A DNA stretch of 64,000 nt from Sclerotiophoma versabilis (taxonomy: Eukaryota; Ascomycota; Dothideomycetes; Pleosporales; Didymellaceae). Below the pieces are notes generated by a model. That model was not told the origin of the DNA, ran no database searches, and worked only from the letters and a program-made list of their open reading frames with translations. The DNA is taken from contig JAAROD010000058.1 in NCBI GenBank assembly GCA_012274445.1, forward strand, positions 124,001 to 188,000, given 5' to 3'. Made by a program: the position numbers and the translations under genes. Position 1 is the stretch's first letter. Each line of letters starts with the position of its first letter. Positions 11,210 through 22,772 of the stretch are shown here, piece by piece.

Positions 11210-13977
11210 TCACACGCCAACACCAGCTCCCCGCCCCTCAGCCTGCGCCCTCGAAAACTGCTGCAACAACTGCAACACGCCCCCCCTCGCAGCGCCAGGT
11301 GCCTCATCGTCGTCATCATCGTCCTGCGCTAACCTGCTCGTGCGCCAACTATCCCCAATCGTGCTCTCTTCCTCGATGCGCGGCCCGGCCTGCCGCGTTG
11401 GGCTCGCCACGTTGTTCATATTTGCCTGATAGCGCCCGTGCGACACGCCTCTGGGTGAGGTTCTCATCCTAGAGTGGGAGGGCTGGTGGTGTGGATCGAG
11501 CAGCATGGAGGCCATGGGTTCGTCTGCAGCGTCATGTCTAGGGGTGCGGCGTTGGAGAGACTGCGGGGCGCGGGGCGTGGGGCCCCTGCTGGAGCCGCGT
11601 GCGTGTGCAGGGTCGCTGGGCTGAGCTGTTTGGCTCGTAGTGCCGAAGGCGTTGGGGAATTGCGGCGGCGGGTGGAATATGTTGCGGCCTTGGAGGCGGT
11701 TGTTGTAGCCCCTGCCGCTGTTGGGGTTTGCGTATGTGTCCATGAAGCCGTAGTAGCTCGCGAGCATTTTGTTGTCTTTGGCCATGAAGTAGTCTTCACG
11801 GGGGTCGCTTGAGGGGTCGTTCGCACGTGCGCCAACGGGTTGAGCGGCGGGAATGTTGTTTGTGCGGTTCTGGGTGCCTTTGTTGAAGGGAAACATCGAG
11901 TAAGAGCAAGTGACACCAAGACCGTCTACGACGATGGAAAATTCGCGGAAGAAGTCGACGATGCGCTCGCTGCAGTTGGGCAGACGGAAGATGAGAAGGA
12001 AGGGGGTGATGACCATACTTAGAATCTCTTCGGCGAAGATGAGAATCTTGGGCTGATAGAGCTTTGCGAACTCGGCACGAACCTCATCAGTGTGCAGTCG
12101 GTCGGTCCAGGACTCGGGCTCGTAGCGTGTGTGATAGATGACATGGCCTAGGTAGAACGCGGGATCGGAGATCTGGTCTTCCTGTGGGCTGCTCCCTCGA
12201 GCCGAACGGTATATGGCTGTGAAGACACCGATCCAGAAGATTGCCGTCTTTCCAGGTGTGATTTCAAAGGTGAGGAACTGCTCAGAGTCGAGAAGAGTGA
12301 GCGCCACAAGCACGAAAGCGAAGGCTCCTGTGACAAATGCTATGAACGAAGATATCTGCTCGGTCTTGTCCTTAGGGAACTGTGCGAGGTACATGTTGGC
12401 GTAGGGTTGAGCCATCTTCAGGCGGCGCTCGAACAGGTGAGGTAGCTCGTTGAACTCGCGGAACTTCCATTGCGCGAAGTGTGTAAAGTCACGGTTGCTC
12501 AATTGGCTGGGATCTTTGTGATATTCCTGTTGCTGTCAGCTGGTTATCTTTATCTCTATATCGGGGAACTCACCGCAAAATACTTGAATAGGTACGACGC
12601 CAATACGAAAACCACTGCAAAAGGAGCGCAAACAACACTGATAAGTCCAACCCACATCAGCCGAGTCCGTAGCCTCTTCACAAGTTCTCGGCGATTACGC
12701 TCTTTAAGGAACTCGGGGTTGAATTGGCCATCTTTGCCACTGAAGACAAACTCTAGAATAGCGAGCTCTACATGCCACCTTGTGGTCTCGGAGAAGATGT
12801 ATCTGTTGCCCAGAAAAGGTATAGGAACCGTCACATCAAGGACCTCTTTGTTAAAGAGGGCAATGAGGTAGTTTTCGCGTCTCATAAGACGGCTTGCTAT
12901 GTCAATAGCATCCAGGCGCTGTCGGCTTTTCGAATCCAGCAGCTTCCGAGTCTCGGGCGAAAGGTTCGATGCCGTGGCGAGGTTCAGGTCGCGCAAAGCC
13001 ATAACACGGCTAACGACTTGCTGCCACTCCACAGTCTGAATGTCGCGGTCGGGGATATCGAGGAGGTGGTGATAGAAATCGTGCATGGCCTTTAGTCTTG
13101 GTATGTCTGTGACCATTGTGTAGAAAGAGTAAACCCAGTAGCTGGAAAAGATCCAAATAGCAAAGATCCAGAAACCATGTATCCTGGATGTGCACTTTGG
13201 TACTAGCACTTCGCTCGTTTTGTGGCTCTGGGGGAGCTTAGAGTAATCGATGCACCACCCGAGGAAAGTTATGAAGCCCACTACGAATGCAGACTGCAGG
13301 AGAGTCAAGAATCGTTTCAGTAGCATTGAGTATATGCCGTGGCCGCGGTAATACTCGTAGACGTCCTTCATGTATGCGTCCAGGTCTGTCTGGTTGACCC
13401 ACAGCCACAGTGCCCTGTCTTTCGGATTGACGTTGAATTGCCCTGTCCTTCCCCATGTATTTACTGGTGCCCCCGCAAAGTCGTCGTGCAGCCGCTGCTG
13501 CCTCTGCGTAGTATCCCACTGCGCTCGTGTCTGCCGTGTCGTAGGGCCAGGTACGGGAGGTGGCAGGCCGCCTGTACGTCGTGTCGCCTCTGGGGACGGA
13601 GGGCCCCCTTCGAGGAGCAGTGACTGCGGAACATCATCTTCGTCATCTACTGGCAGACGTTGCGCTGGGGTAGGCTGTTTCCATCCAGCAGCTCGATTCA
13701 CTGTGTTGATGCCTGGAGGTGCGTTCGGCTTCCGTCTTGCTTCAGGAGACACAGCACGGCTTTCAGTTGTCATCTGACTGCCAGAAGCCTCCTCAAGCAA
13801 ATGTTCCAAGTCTTGCGGCTCGAAGTAGGCCCCAAAGTTCTCCTCATCTATGTCCATATCGTGCTGTCCATCTGTCGAAGTCGAGCTCCTACGCGGCTGA
13901 GGGTTCAAGGGGTCGGTTTCGAACGGTTCGTCCGTTGCTGAGGGCAGAATCCTGGAGAGCAGATTGGAGGCCATCAT
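11210..13977 (-). CDS. ATG9: Autophagy-related protein 9 (lipid scramblase)
   Basis: Two exons, 13977-12574 and 12526-11210, joined by a 47-nt intron with a GTGAGT donor, encode 906 residues. The splice restores the conserved KYFAEYHKDPSQLSNRDFT. Residues 1 to about 190 are disordered and acidic. The conserved core begins with ALWLWVNQTDLD and contains several hydrophobic membrane segments (FVVGFITFLGWCIDY, FWIFAIWIFSSYWVYSFYTM, MWVGLISVVCAPFAVVFVLA, FIAFVTGAFAFVLVALTLL) and the signatures VPIPFLGNRYIF and FREFNELPHLFERR. The C-terminal 200 residues are low complexity. Atg9 is the polytopic protein that seeds autophagosome membranes and scrambles lipids supplied by Atg2. The start has two adjacent ATGs; I used the first. 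Confidence 0.96.
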
Positions 13978-14310
13978 GCTGAGCGGCCTGCACTACGCTC
14001 AGGCAGCGGGCGGGGCGCGTGACCGTGCTGCGGTGACTTAGGGAATATTGCGGTCAGAGGGCTGGTTGTGTTCTGCCCAGAGGATCAGATCCAGCTCCAT
14101 GAACGTGGGCAGGTCTCAAACTGTGAGTATGCCGGTGTGACAAACGGTGGGAAGGGTGACAGTAGCTGTCATGTGGGCGCGCTTTGGGAGTCGCAGGTGA
14201 TGCTGATAGCTGTGAACTGCCGATATCGATAAGGAACCCCGGCTAAACCTTCCCTCCGTTTTATTTGCCCAATGTGTACACTTGTGCTGTCCACTAGACG
14301 ACCACCAACC
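13978..14310. promoter_or_regulatory. Bidirectional promoter, ATG9 / COG6
   Basis: 333 nt separate the divergent start codons of ATG9 (minus) and COG6 (plus), so both promoters and 5' UTRs must lie here. No specific factor site was identified. Confidence 0.55.
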
Positions 14311-16445
14311 ATGTCAACTAGCTATTTTCAGGAGCGTGGCATTCCGGCATCACAGAATGGCTTGTCTCCCGCTTCTCCGCAGGTTGGAGCAGGATCACGT
14401 GGAGTCAACGCTCTCTCCAGTCGAATAACCAGTGTCTTGTCTGCCTCATACGCCGACCTGGAGATTCGAGGGGCTTTGGAAACGCTAGATGAGCGCAACA
14501 TCCAGAACACAGCGGAGACAAGACGACACATTCGACTCGATGTCCAGAAGGAGGTGATCGAATGTAATGGCGAGATTGTTAAGGACTTTGGGGAAGTTGC
14601 TGAGGTTTGTCTCTACCGTCGGGCAATGTATGCTTCTGTACTGAGGAATTGTAGCAACTGAGGCGCATTGGCGCAGCTATCAACAGCCTGAACAACTCTT
14701 GCGCTGACATGCGGGCACACATCACGACCGCAGCCCGCGAAACTGGCCCTGTCCTGGACGAAGCCACAAGCCTCCTTAATCAGAAGAAACAGATCGAGAC
14801 CAAGCATCAGATACTGAACGCTTTCAGCTCGCACTTCCAGATCACTGAGGAGCAGGCTACTGTCCTCACCTCCACTGCAGAGCCGGTGAATGAGGAATTT
14901 TTCCAGATTCTGACGAGGGTGAAGAAGATCCATCATGACTGCCAGGTGTTACTGGGCACCGAAGATCAACGCCTCGGCCTAGAGATCCTGGAGCAGAGCT
15001 CGAAGCAACTCAACGGGGCGTTCCAGAAACTATATCGCTGGATACAGCATGAATTCAAGACTCTGGATCTGGAGAACCCACAGATCAGCGCATCTGTACG
15101 ACGATCTTTACGGGTCCTAGCGGAACGACCTACCTTGTTTCAAAGCTGCCTTGACTCCTTCGCCGAGGCTCGAGAATCAATATTGTCTGACTCTTTCCAC
15201 GCAGCTCTGACTGGCTCTAACTCGGACACCTCGCACATCGCAACCAAGCCTATTGAATTTTACGCACACGATCCTCTACGTTACGTGGGCGACATGCTCG
15301 CTTGGGTTCATTCAGCTACAGTATCAGAGAGGGAAGCGCTTGAGGTGTTGTTCGTTTCAGACGGAGACGAGATTAGTCGGTCTATCCAGGCCGGCCTGGA
15401 AAGCGAGCCCTGGCTGAAAGAGGATGGAGACCAGGAAGTGTTCGATGGCAAGAAAGCCCTGGATCAGCTCGTCAGCCGCGACCTGACAGGCGTTGCACGA
15501 CTCCTACGGCAGAAGACGGAGCAGGTCATTCAGAGCCACGAAGACGCAACGCTCGCCTACAAAATCGCCAACCTAATTGGCTTCTACAAGGGTACATTCG
15601 TCAAACTGCTCGGTCAAGACTCCGATGTCCTTGATCTATTCGACACGCTTCAGGCCTCTGCAATGCGCCAGTTCCGTGCCAACATGCGCGACCACGTTGC
15701 TACAGTTCAGAGCGAACTGGCTGTTGCGCCAGCAGATCTCTCACCGCCCGACTTCCTTGAAGAAGCGCTGCAGACACTTAAAGTGCTTGCAAAGAGCTAC
15801 GACACTTCTGTAGCAGCCGTGAACGAGTCGAACAGCGACTTTGAAGCCGTGCTCGCCGAAGCCCTCGATCCTTTCCTCGGCGGCTGCGTCAACCTCCAAA
15901 AAGGCATGGAGCAGCCCAACGGCGCCGTCTTTGCCATCAACTGCCTGCTCGCTGTAAAGGAGGCACTTTCGAGCTTCAAATTTGCTGCAGAACGCGTCTC
16001 CGAGATGGGCGAGACGATCGACGAGCATGTCGTAGCGCTTGTGGACTACCAGCATCAGTACCTCCTCCACGAGTCTGGGCTCATCGCACTCCATGAAGCA
16101 CTCTCAGACATCACCGACGCACCCGAGAGCCTGAAAACCATCCCACAGCTGGCTGCCTTCAAGCAGGACGCGCTAGTGGCTATTAGCCAGCAGCTCGACG
16201 AGTTCTTGCCCTCTGCCCTCATCGACGCGGCAGAAAACCTGAAACAACTGCGCAATCGCACCATGGTACAGGACATCACCGAGGAAGCGGCAGCTAAGTT
16301 CTGTCTGGACTTTGAGTCCGTGGAGAAGAAGATCGTCGCTGCTGACCTGCTTGAAGATGACGGAGATGAAGATGAAGACGCCCAGCCACGACTCAGAGAC
16401 ATGTTTCCCCGTACAAGTGGAGAGATCAGGGTGTTACTCAGCTAG
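14311..16445 (+). CDS. COG6: Conserved oligomeric Golgi complex subunit 6
   Basis: Two exons, 14311-14604 and 14655-16445, joined by a 50-nt intron, encode 694 residues. I start at the second in-frame ATG (MSTSYFQERGIP) because the upstream one would add only a short non-conserved leader. The N-terminal region (GSRGVNALSSRITSVLSASY, then LETLDERN) and following heptad-rich segments match the Cog6 N-terminal helical domain, followed by the characteristic helical bundle (RVKKIHHDCQVLL, then LYRWIQHEFKTLDLENP). Cog6 belongs to lobe B of the COG tether, which captures retrograde intra-Golgi vesicles. It diverges from ATG9; in yeast COG is linked to Atg9 traffic, but adjacency alone does not show that here. 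Confidence 0.93.
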
Positions 16446-16561
16446 ACACTGTATATACAGACAATCGCATAAACCCAGCCTCTCTTCTGTGATGAGTCAT
16501 ACCATCCATACTCCCATCATACACGGCGCAAAACCTCGCCTCCATTCACATGCCCGTCCCC

Positions 16562-17151
16562 TCACTGCGGCTTCTTCCTCTCCCACTCCTCGGGCGTATG
16601 GCACTTGGGCGTCCAGGCATGGATGGCAGCAATCTCCTCTTTCAGCGCGGCATTGACCAGGCGATGTCTAGCCAGAGTCGTCTTCTTGGCGAACAGCGGC
16701 GAAACAATGATGGCTTCGTACATTTGCCCGCATCCGCCTGGGGCGTGTTAGCGTAGTGTCGTGATGGGTGGTTTGGACGAATTGTAAGTTCCAAACATTA
16801 CATGGGCGGGAGATGAAAATAATATGTATGTATATATAAAAAAAAGAAAAATAAAAACACATGATAGAAAATAATACAACAACAAACATGATTAAAAACT
16901 CATATGCGAGGATTATGGAATAATAATAAATACTAAAACGTACCGCTTAAATCTACTATCTCTACATACACGGCGCCTAGATTGGCCTCGAGCTTCTGCT
17001 GCAGCAGGGCAGGGGTGACGCCTGAATCTGCAGCGTTGCGGGCTGCGTCGGCGTCGGCGTCGGCGTCGGTGCGTGCGCTCATGATGGCCGCGTTGGGGGC
17101 GTCGACGAAGAGCTGGTCGAGCGATTTGGATAGTTTGTGACGCGGATCCAT
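16562..17151 (-). CDS. BOL3: BolA-family protein, BOLA3/Bol3 type
   Basis: Two exons, 17151-16944 and 16737-16562, separated by a 206-nt intron that is strongly T-rich on the coding strand, encode 127 residues. The BolA fold is split by the intron: LLQQKLEANLGAVYVEIVDLSG then GCGQMYEAIIVSP, followed by the conserved histidine in ARHRLVNAALKEE. The GCG motif cysteine and this histidine are the expected [2Fe-2S] ligands shared with a monothiol glutaredoxin. Bol3 homologues act in mitochondria, passing Fe-S clusters to lipoate synthase and other targets. The start is the first in-frame ATG after an upstream stop; it lacks an obvious mitochondrial presequence, so a missed 5' exon is possible. A DADADADA run at about 25-32 comes from a short tandem repeat. 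Confidence 0.82.
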
Positions 17152-17505
17152 GGCCGTTTGGTGCGAGGCCTTGGTGGGTGGTGGTGGGGGATCTTCGGAT
17201 CTGATAAGGGACCCTGGCGGGGTGGAACGCGCTCGGATTTGCGATGCGGTGACGTAGTAGTAGTGGGCGAGCACGACGCGAATCTAAACTCGAAGAATGG
17301 GCGGACGGAGGGGGGGTTGGTGCTGGGCGCGGCGTGTGAGGATGGGAAGCTCGCTGACGGAGCGGTTCAAGAATGCAGTGTTTCTGAGGACGGGAGTTTG
17401 GCCTGGGTGTAGCTGGTTGTGCTGCAGGGCTCGACTGCCGACGCAGCGTGTGCAAGTAGGCCCGGCGTCGAAGCTACGACTCCACGCGCTGCTCGGACTG
17501 GCTGC
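17152..17505. promoter_or_regulatory. Bidirectional promoter, BOL3 / NIF3
   Basis: 354 nt between the two divergent ATGs. GC-rich with no in-frame extension of either protein that carries an ATG. Confidence 0.45.
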
Positions 17506-18745
17506 ATGTTCTCCCCCACGCTGAGACGCTCCTTTGCTGCAACGATGAGTGCGCACACGAGCTCCGCGCCCTTCTCCAGGGCCGTGGTGAGGGCGATGCA
17601 GAAGCTGTAGGTGCGCTCGCAGGCCTGGCGTGAAGACGGAGCTAACACGGCGTGGTTACCCCAAGGCACTGGCAGACAACGCGTGGGACAACACGGGGCT
17701 GCTGCTGGAGGCGCCCTTTGACGCGGCCCGGCGGCAGGACAAGACGGTGCTGCTGACCATCGACCTCACGCGAGCGGTCGCCGACGAGGCCATCGCGCTC
17801 AGGTCCTCGATCGTCGTCGCGTACCACCCCATCATCTTCCGCGGCCTGAAGTCGCTCACCCTCGCCGACTCGCAGCAGCAGACGCTCCTGCGCCTCGCCA
17901 GCCATGGCATCAGCGTCTACAGCCCGCACACGGCCGTCGACGCCGCCCCGGGCGGGCTGGGAGACTGGCTGGCCGACATTGTGACGGGGACGAAGACGAG
18001 CTACGACGCCGCGCCCTCGGCCGCAGCCACGCCCGCACTGCAGAGCGACGGCGCCCACGACCCCTTCGTGCAGCCCAGCGGCGAGGCCTCGCTCTCCATC
18101 CAGCGCCCGACCTTCCAGCTGCAGCACCACCCCAGCCAGACCACCCTGCGCCTCTCCAAAGACGCGCCATCGACCCGCGCCGTCCCGCACACCCGCCGCC
18201 CCATCGTCCCGCAGACGCCCGCCCTGGCCACCCACCCTGGTGCAGGCATGGGCCGCATCGTCGAGTTCGCCGCCGCCCAGCCGCTGCCCGCCCTGCTCGA
18301 CCGCATCGGCCGCGGCCTGAACAACCCCAAGGGCTTCCCCATCGCCATCCCCCAGGGCGCCGCCATCGCCGACATGTCCGTCCGCAGCGTGGGCATCTGC
18401 GCCGGCTCGGGCGGCTCGCTGCTCGCCAATCTCGACGTCGACCTGCTCTTCACCGGCGAGATGAGCCACCACGAGGCCCTGGCCGCTACCGAGAAGGGCC
18501 AGGTCGTCATCAGCCTGTTCCACAGCAACTCGGAGCGCGGGTTCCTGGCCGAGGTGCTCCGGGAGCAGCTGGAAGGCGCCGTGGAGACGGAGTGGCAGGC
18601 GATCAGGGAGGAGGAGAAGGGTGATGAGAGGCTGGAGGAAGCCTTGGCAGACGAGGATTTCGAGGTCGCAGTCAGCGAGGCCGATAGGGATCCATATGGG
18701 ATTGTAGTGTTGAAGGGTGCAGAGGAGGATACTCATCAAGTGTAG
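17506..18745 (+). CDS. NIF3-family protein (NGG1-interacting factor 3 / YbgI type)
   Basis: Exon 1 (17506-17606) ends with the conserved APFSRAVVRAMQKL and exon 2 (17656-18745) begins with YPKALADNAWDNTGLLLEAP, giving about 396 residues. Joining them exactly needs a 49-nt intron 17607-17655 that starts GTAGGT, has CTAAC 9 nt before its end, but ends in GG instead of AG. A canonical alternative (intron 17587-17641) is in frame but deletes VRAMQKL. NIF3 signatures are clear: VVAYHPIIFRGLKSL, VYSPHTAVDAAPGGLGDWLAD, and near the C-terminus DLLFTGEMSHHEAL and ISLFHSNSERGFL, which provide the dinuclear metal ligands. Family members are conserved metal-binding proteins of unsettled biochemical role. 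The middle of the protein holds a low-complexity insert typical of eukaryotic members. Confidence 0.85.
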
Positions 18746-18980
18746 GGAAAACGATGGAACACTAAAACCACGCTGAGCTTCATCGCGTGCGGAAAAGTGG
18801 TTATCAAGCGTGTATACATACTATTGATAAATAAATAAAAAAATCTTAGATTATAAATAATATGCTGTATCAAAGCATCCGTCTAGCCAGACTCCAGGGT
18901 ATTCCGTACAAACCATACCAAACAATCTCGTCTCTCGCAGCAGACCTCTCCTCTGTCTGCACGTCTACTCGTCTGCACGT

Positions 18981-20580
18981 CTACGACGCCTCACTCCCAT
19001 TCCTCAACGCCAGCTTCTCCAGCGCCTTGGGGTCAAACTCGCGGTCCTGCGGCATCTGCGCCAACCACGCCGGCGGCGCCATACCAGTCTGATCGTGAAT
19101 GGTAGACAGCAGGGGCGGCAGACATTGGAAGAGGTTCCTAATCGGAGCCGAGGGGTCTGCAGCACCAGCGCCGTCGCCAGCGGCCGCAGCAGCACCGGTA
19201 TTCCAGACGTTGATCTTGGGCTGTAGACCCTGGATGGCCTGGGCGTTTGCATTCGCAAGCGCAGTGTACGTGCCGTTGGACAGCATCATCCACTGGACCA
19301 GGCCCTGGGGTCCACCGAGGACGCTGGCCATCTCGCCGTAGGCCTTGGCCATGGCGGATAGACCCTCTGCTTCGCGCTGCTGGGCGAAGAGGTGGGCGCT
19401 CGCCTCGCGCTCGCGCCGGAAGTAGGCAGCTTCGGCTTTGCGCTTCTCGACGAGGAAATTGGCTTCGGCCTCGCGCTCCTTGGCTTTGAAGTCGGCGTCG
19501 GCGTCTTGCAGGCGTCGGTACGCGGCCGCTTCTGCGTCGGCTTGTTCTGAGAATTTAAGTCCCTCGGCGAGGCGCTGTTGTGCGTAGAGTTCTGCGTCGG
19601 CTTTTTGCTGCGAGGACTCCTTTTCGATGCGCGCTTGGACTACTCTTGTGGCCCGCATGCGTTCGAGTTCCATGAGCGCTCTCTTCTTCTCCACTTCCGT
19701 GTTGAGTTCTGCGTCGCGCTGCTCGGCTTCGCGCTTGGCGTTGATGCGGGCGAGGTTGAGTTCGTTGCCGATTTGGATTTCCTTGTTGGTGAGTTTGGCG
19801 TCGGCTGTGGCCTTTTCGGCTTTGCGCTCTGTCTCCAGTACGGCCGTGGCGGCGTGGATTTTGGCCACTTCCTGCTTGGTCTTGCCTTGCTTCTCGGCTT
19901 CGCCTACTTCGCCCTTCATGCGGGCGTCAGCGACGTCGACTTTGGCCTGGTTGAGCGCGCCCTCGTGCGCTTTGCGGGACAGAAAGGCAAAGTACTCGCT
20001 GCCGGGGGTGTCCTGTAGTTCCTTGACATTGGCGTTGTAGATGCAGAGACCGAATTGGTCGAGTTCGCTTTGCACGGATTGGATGACTTTGTCCTTGAAC
20101 ACCTTTCTCTCGCGGAACAGCTCTTCCATGGTCATGGTCGAGACAATGCTCCTCGTCTCACCTTCGATGATGCCCTTGACAATGTCCTGGACATGGTTGC
20201 GGCCATCGCTCCCAGCAACAGAGACAGTGCCCTTGCTCACTCCAGCCGTCGGCCGGCCATCAGACTCGCCAGTCAGAAGAACAGCGTACTTCTCGAGCGA
20301 AGCCATGTCGTCTGCGGGACCGATAGTGAAGACAGCCGGGAGCGAGAACTTGAGCTTCTCAATGGTCATGGCTTGCAACGACATGGAGAAATCAAAGGGC
20401 GTGATGCTGATTTTGGAGACTTTTTGGAAGGGGTAGACAAAGGCCTGGAGATTGTCAGGACATTCAGACGCTACATGTGGTTGGATTGAGACTTACCTTC
20501 TTCTGAATCTTGACCTTCTCAACTCCTACACCCGTAACTACGAGGTAGGAGTTTGGCTCTGCTACATGGTACCCAGGCAT
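18981..20580 (-). CDS. Flotillin-like SPFH/band 7 membrane-scaffold protein
   Basis: Two exons, 20580-20497 and 20444-18981, joined by a 52-nt intron, encode 515 residues. The first exon contributes MPGYHVAEPNSYLVVTG and the splice continues into AFVYPFQKVSKISITPFDFS, the SPFH beta-rich start. The SPFH domain continues to about 210 (NHVQDIVKGIIEGETRSIVS, TMEELFRERKVF, FGLCIYNANVKEL). From about 210 to 400 there is a long Glu/Ala/Lys/Arg coiled coil, then a Pro/Gly-containing C-terminus. This is the flotillin domain order. Flotillins scaffold sterol-rich plasma-membrane microdomains; filamentous fungi have one while budding yeast has none. Membrane attachment would be by acylation or hairpin insertion, since no transmembrane helix is present. 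Confidence 0.88.
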
Positions 20581-21600
20581 CTTTGCGGTAGTTGAGTAGT
20601 GAGTTTATCTTGTATCCGCAGAGGCGGACTATTGCGATCGTATTGTGGTGTAAGAAGCCTGCGGATATCTCAAGCCTTTAAGGAAGCAGTCGTTGGTTGG
20701 TGGTGAAATGAGCAAGTTCGAGTTCAAGTCGGTAACCAAAAGCTGCAATTGCTCTGTGTACCTGATACTGCCTGAGGAGTGCGAACCAAACCCTTTATAA
20801 CTTTCATCCATACTTTCAATCGCTCTGTCGTTCGCATAGCCCTGCAGCTCCAAGACATGCGGTGCTCCCGATACGGCACCGGTGAACGCACGGGCCTCTA
20901 CACTAGCCAGTTAGTCGCAGGAACCTGAAGTCAGCCTTGGGCTCAGCCACGCTCACCTGACCACAGTCTCGCCTGGGTTGTGAGGTCAAGGCTCGCTTCT
21001 ACAAGATGCAGTTCCGAAGCTCGGTGAACTTAAGTGTTGACCATTACTGCGCAAACTGGTCTTTGTTGGTTTCGTTTTGCGCCCGCTGAGCCACCTAACC
21101 CGGCCGAATACCAGGACAGGCAACAGGAATACATTGCAGCCTCCATTCTAACTCTCTGGTTCCAGAGGACTTGAATCTTTTGACAAACTGACGTTCCTGG
21201 AGCATCTCGAACGAGCGATCTTGCGCCAAGCTTTTCGGCCCGGGCCAATACCTATGCTTCTTTTGGGGGTCAGTCATTGGCTCGACTTCACACACCAAAG
21301 TTCTGTATCTCTTCATATCTAAGGATCGTTGAGTCACGGGGTGTTTGCGAATAGTGTTCGGGCCACGATATGAGCTAGGCGGTGCAAGGCTCAGAGGCAA
21401 CCGTACGACTGAACGGGTACGACGGAGAACATCACTGTTGAAAACGCCACCAGTTGGGCCTACATTGTCAGCTCGGGAATAAGACTCGCCTTGACAGCCC
21501 AACTCAGGATTGAATGAGCTACCTACCTTCCGTCTGCTGTGCCGACTTCCATATCACTCACCTATTCGATAACTGAAGGTCATTCCAACGAAACACAAAC
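20581..21600. other. Divergent intergenic region, flotillin / hypothetical protein
   Basis: About 1 kb between two divergent starts. A 135-codon open frame on the minus strand (21502-21095) has no ATG-based start I trust and no recognisable family; I do not call it a gene. Confidence 0.45.
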
Positions 21601-22296
21601 ATGTCGCGAATCGAGAAAGACGAGCTGCCACCATCGTACACAGAAGTGCCCAACTTCTCCCGTCCAAATGCACATCGAGGCCAGCAGATTCTCGACCAGT
21701 TGACCCTCACACGCGCGCACCACATCCAGTCTGTCATCGACAGCCATGTCATTCCACTCGTCGAAGAACGTGCCGCATATGGCATCGCACAAACAACAAT
21801 CGCCATGTTGCCGTCGGACATTCCACTGCCTGCAGAGCAAGAGAAGTCTGAATTCAGCTTTGACACGGACACATCCAAGGCCGTGGAGGTACTCGGCTTT
21901 GCGTCTGAAGAGGAGCCAAACATTGTGCGTCTCGAAGGGCAGATGAACAGAACGGAGTTTTGGAGGGTCCAAGCGGTTATCGTGGAGCTGGAGAGGGTGC
22001 TGAGGGAGTCGTTGAACGCAAGTCCGCAGTTGAGAAGCCCGATCAGAGAGAGAAGCGAGTTTGAGGCGCCACACAAGCAGAAGAGGAGCTTTCTTGCCAA
22101 GTTTGTAGGGAGGGGCGAGGAGGAACGGTCGCCAGGCGGAAACCCCGAGGTTGGGGTTAAGAAGATGGACGAGTCGGGGCTGGTGCTGGTGAAGGCCAGG
22201 TTGGAGGAGATATCGCTGCGGACGCTGAGTGATTTTGGACTGTACGATACCATGTCGAAACAGTGTGTAATCATTAGGATCGATGCAAGGTGTTAA
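21601..22296 (+). CDS. Conserved-looking hypothetical protein, 231 aa
   Basis: Single-exon frame beginning MSRIEKDELPPSYTEVPNFS, preceded by a purine-rich ATG context (ACAAACATG). I do not recognise the family. It starts with a PPSY motif, which can bind WW domains, then has a predicted helical segment (QILDQLTLTRAHHIQSVIDS), an acidic middle, a hydrophobic-basic helix (FWRVQAVIVELERVLRES), a basic patch (HKQKRSFLAKFVGRGEEER) and a final helical region. There is no signal peptide or transmembrane helix. Composition and codon use resemble neighbouring genes, so it is probably real. The reverse-strand frames across it lack domain features. Confidence 0.6.
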   Translation: MSRIEKDELPPSYTEVPNFSRPNAHRGQQILDQLTLTRAHHIQSVIDSHVIPLVEERAAYGIAQTTIAMLPSDIPLPAEQEKSEFSFDTDTSKAVEVLGFASEEEPNIVRLEGQMNRTEFWRVQAVIVELERVLRESLNASPQLRSPIRERSEFEAPHKQKRSFLAKFVGRGEEERSPGGNPEVGVKKMDESGLVLVKARLEEISLRTLSDFGLYDTMSKQCVIIRIDARC

Positions 22297-22772
22297 GGGC
22301 ACGAGTCTACATCTACGTTTCGTGAGTGGAGGCAATACAGTGTGAGGTAGGGGCCAGGCTAGCTGGTCGGCGCGTGGTTTCTGCTCAATTGTCGTTGGGT
22401 ATATTCTCTTCTGCTAAGGTAACTGACACAAGATAGTCTAGCAGGCCGAAACCGAATGCGAAGAAGTGGTAATACCGATTCGCTCTGTCGAAGCAGCTGA
22501 GCAGTGATGGCCGGGCGTTTGAGCGCGAGCGTAGTCTCAGCCATGACGAACATGCTAGTCCAATGAAGCAATGATAGTCGGTCCATGCCAGAGCCCAAGT
22601 GTGCCGATTGCCGTCCGCCCACTTGCAAGTCTGCGGGGTTCACTGGCACGATTTGTGTTGGAGCATACAGAGAAGGCCCATGCTAGACAGCAGCATGATG
22701 TGGGGTCGTCTGAAGCCAAAGCGTTTCGTGCAACGTGAGGTGGTGATAGAATGCGGGGTGCCGTCAAGAGGC
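22297..22772. other. Convergent 3' spacer
   Basis: 476 nt between the hypothetical protein and the PYM gene; nothing recognisable. Confidence 0.5.

Noticed and set aside
17642..18739. 365-codon open frame on the minus strand opposite the NIF3 gene
   Set aside because: GC-rich antisense shadow; composition (Gly/Arg/Val repeats) and lack of domain signals, while the plus strand encodes clear NIF3 motifs.
21095..21502. 135-codon minus-strand frame in the flotillin promoter region
   Set aside because: No recognisable family, start codon not a reliable ATG, and no neighbouring exon found; cannot be supported as a gene.
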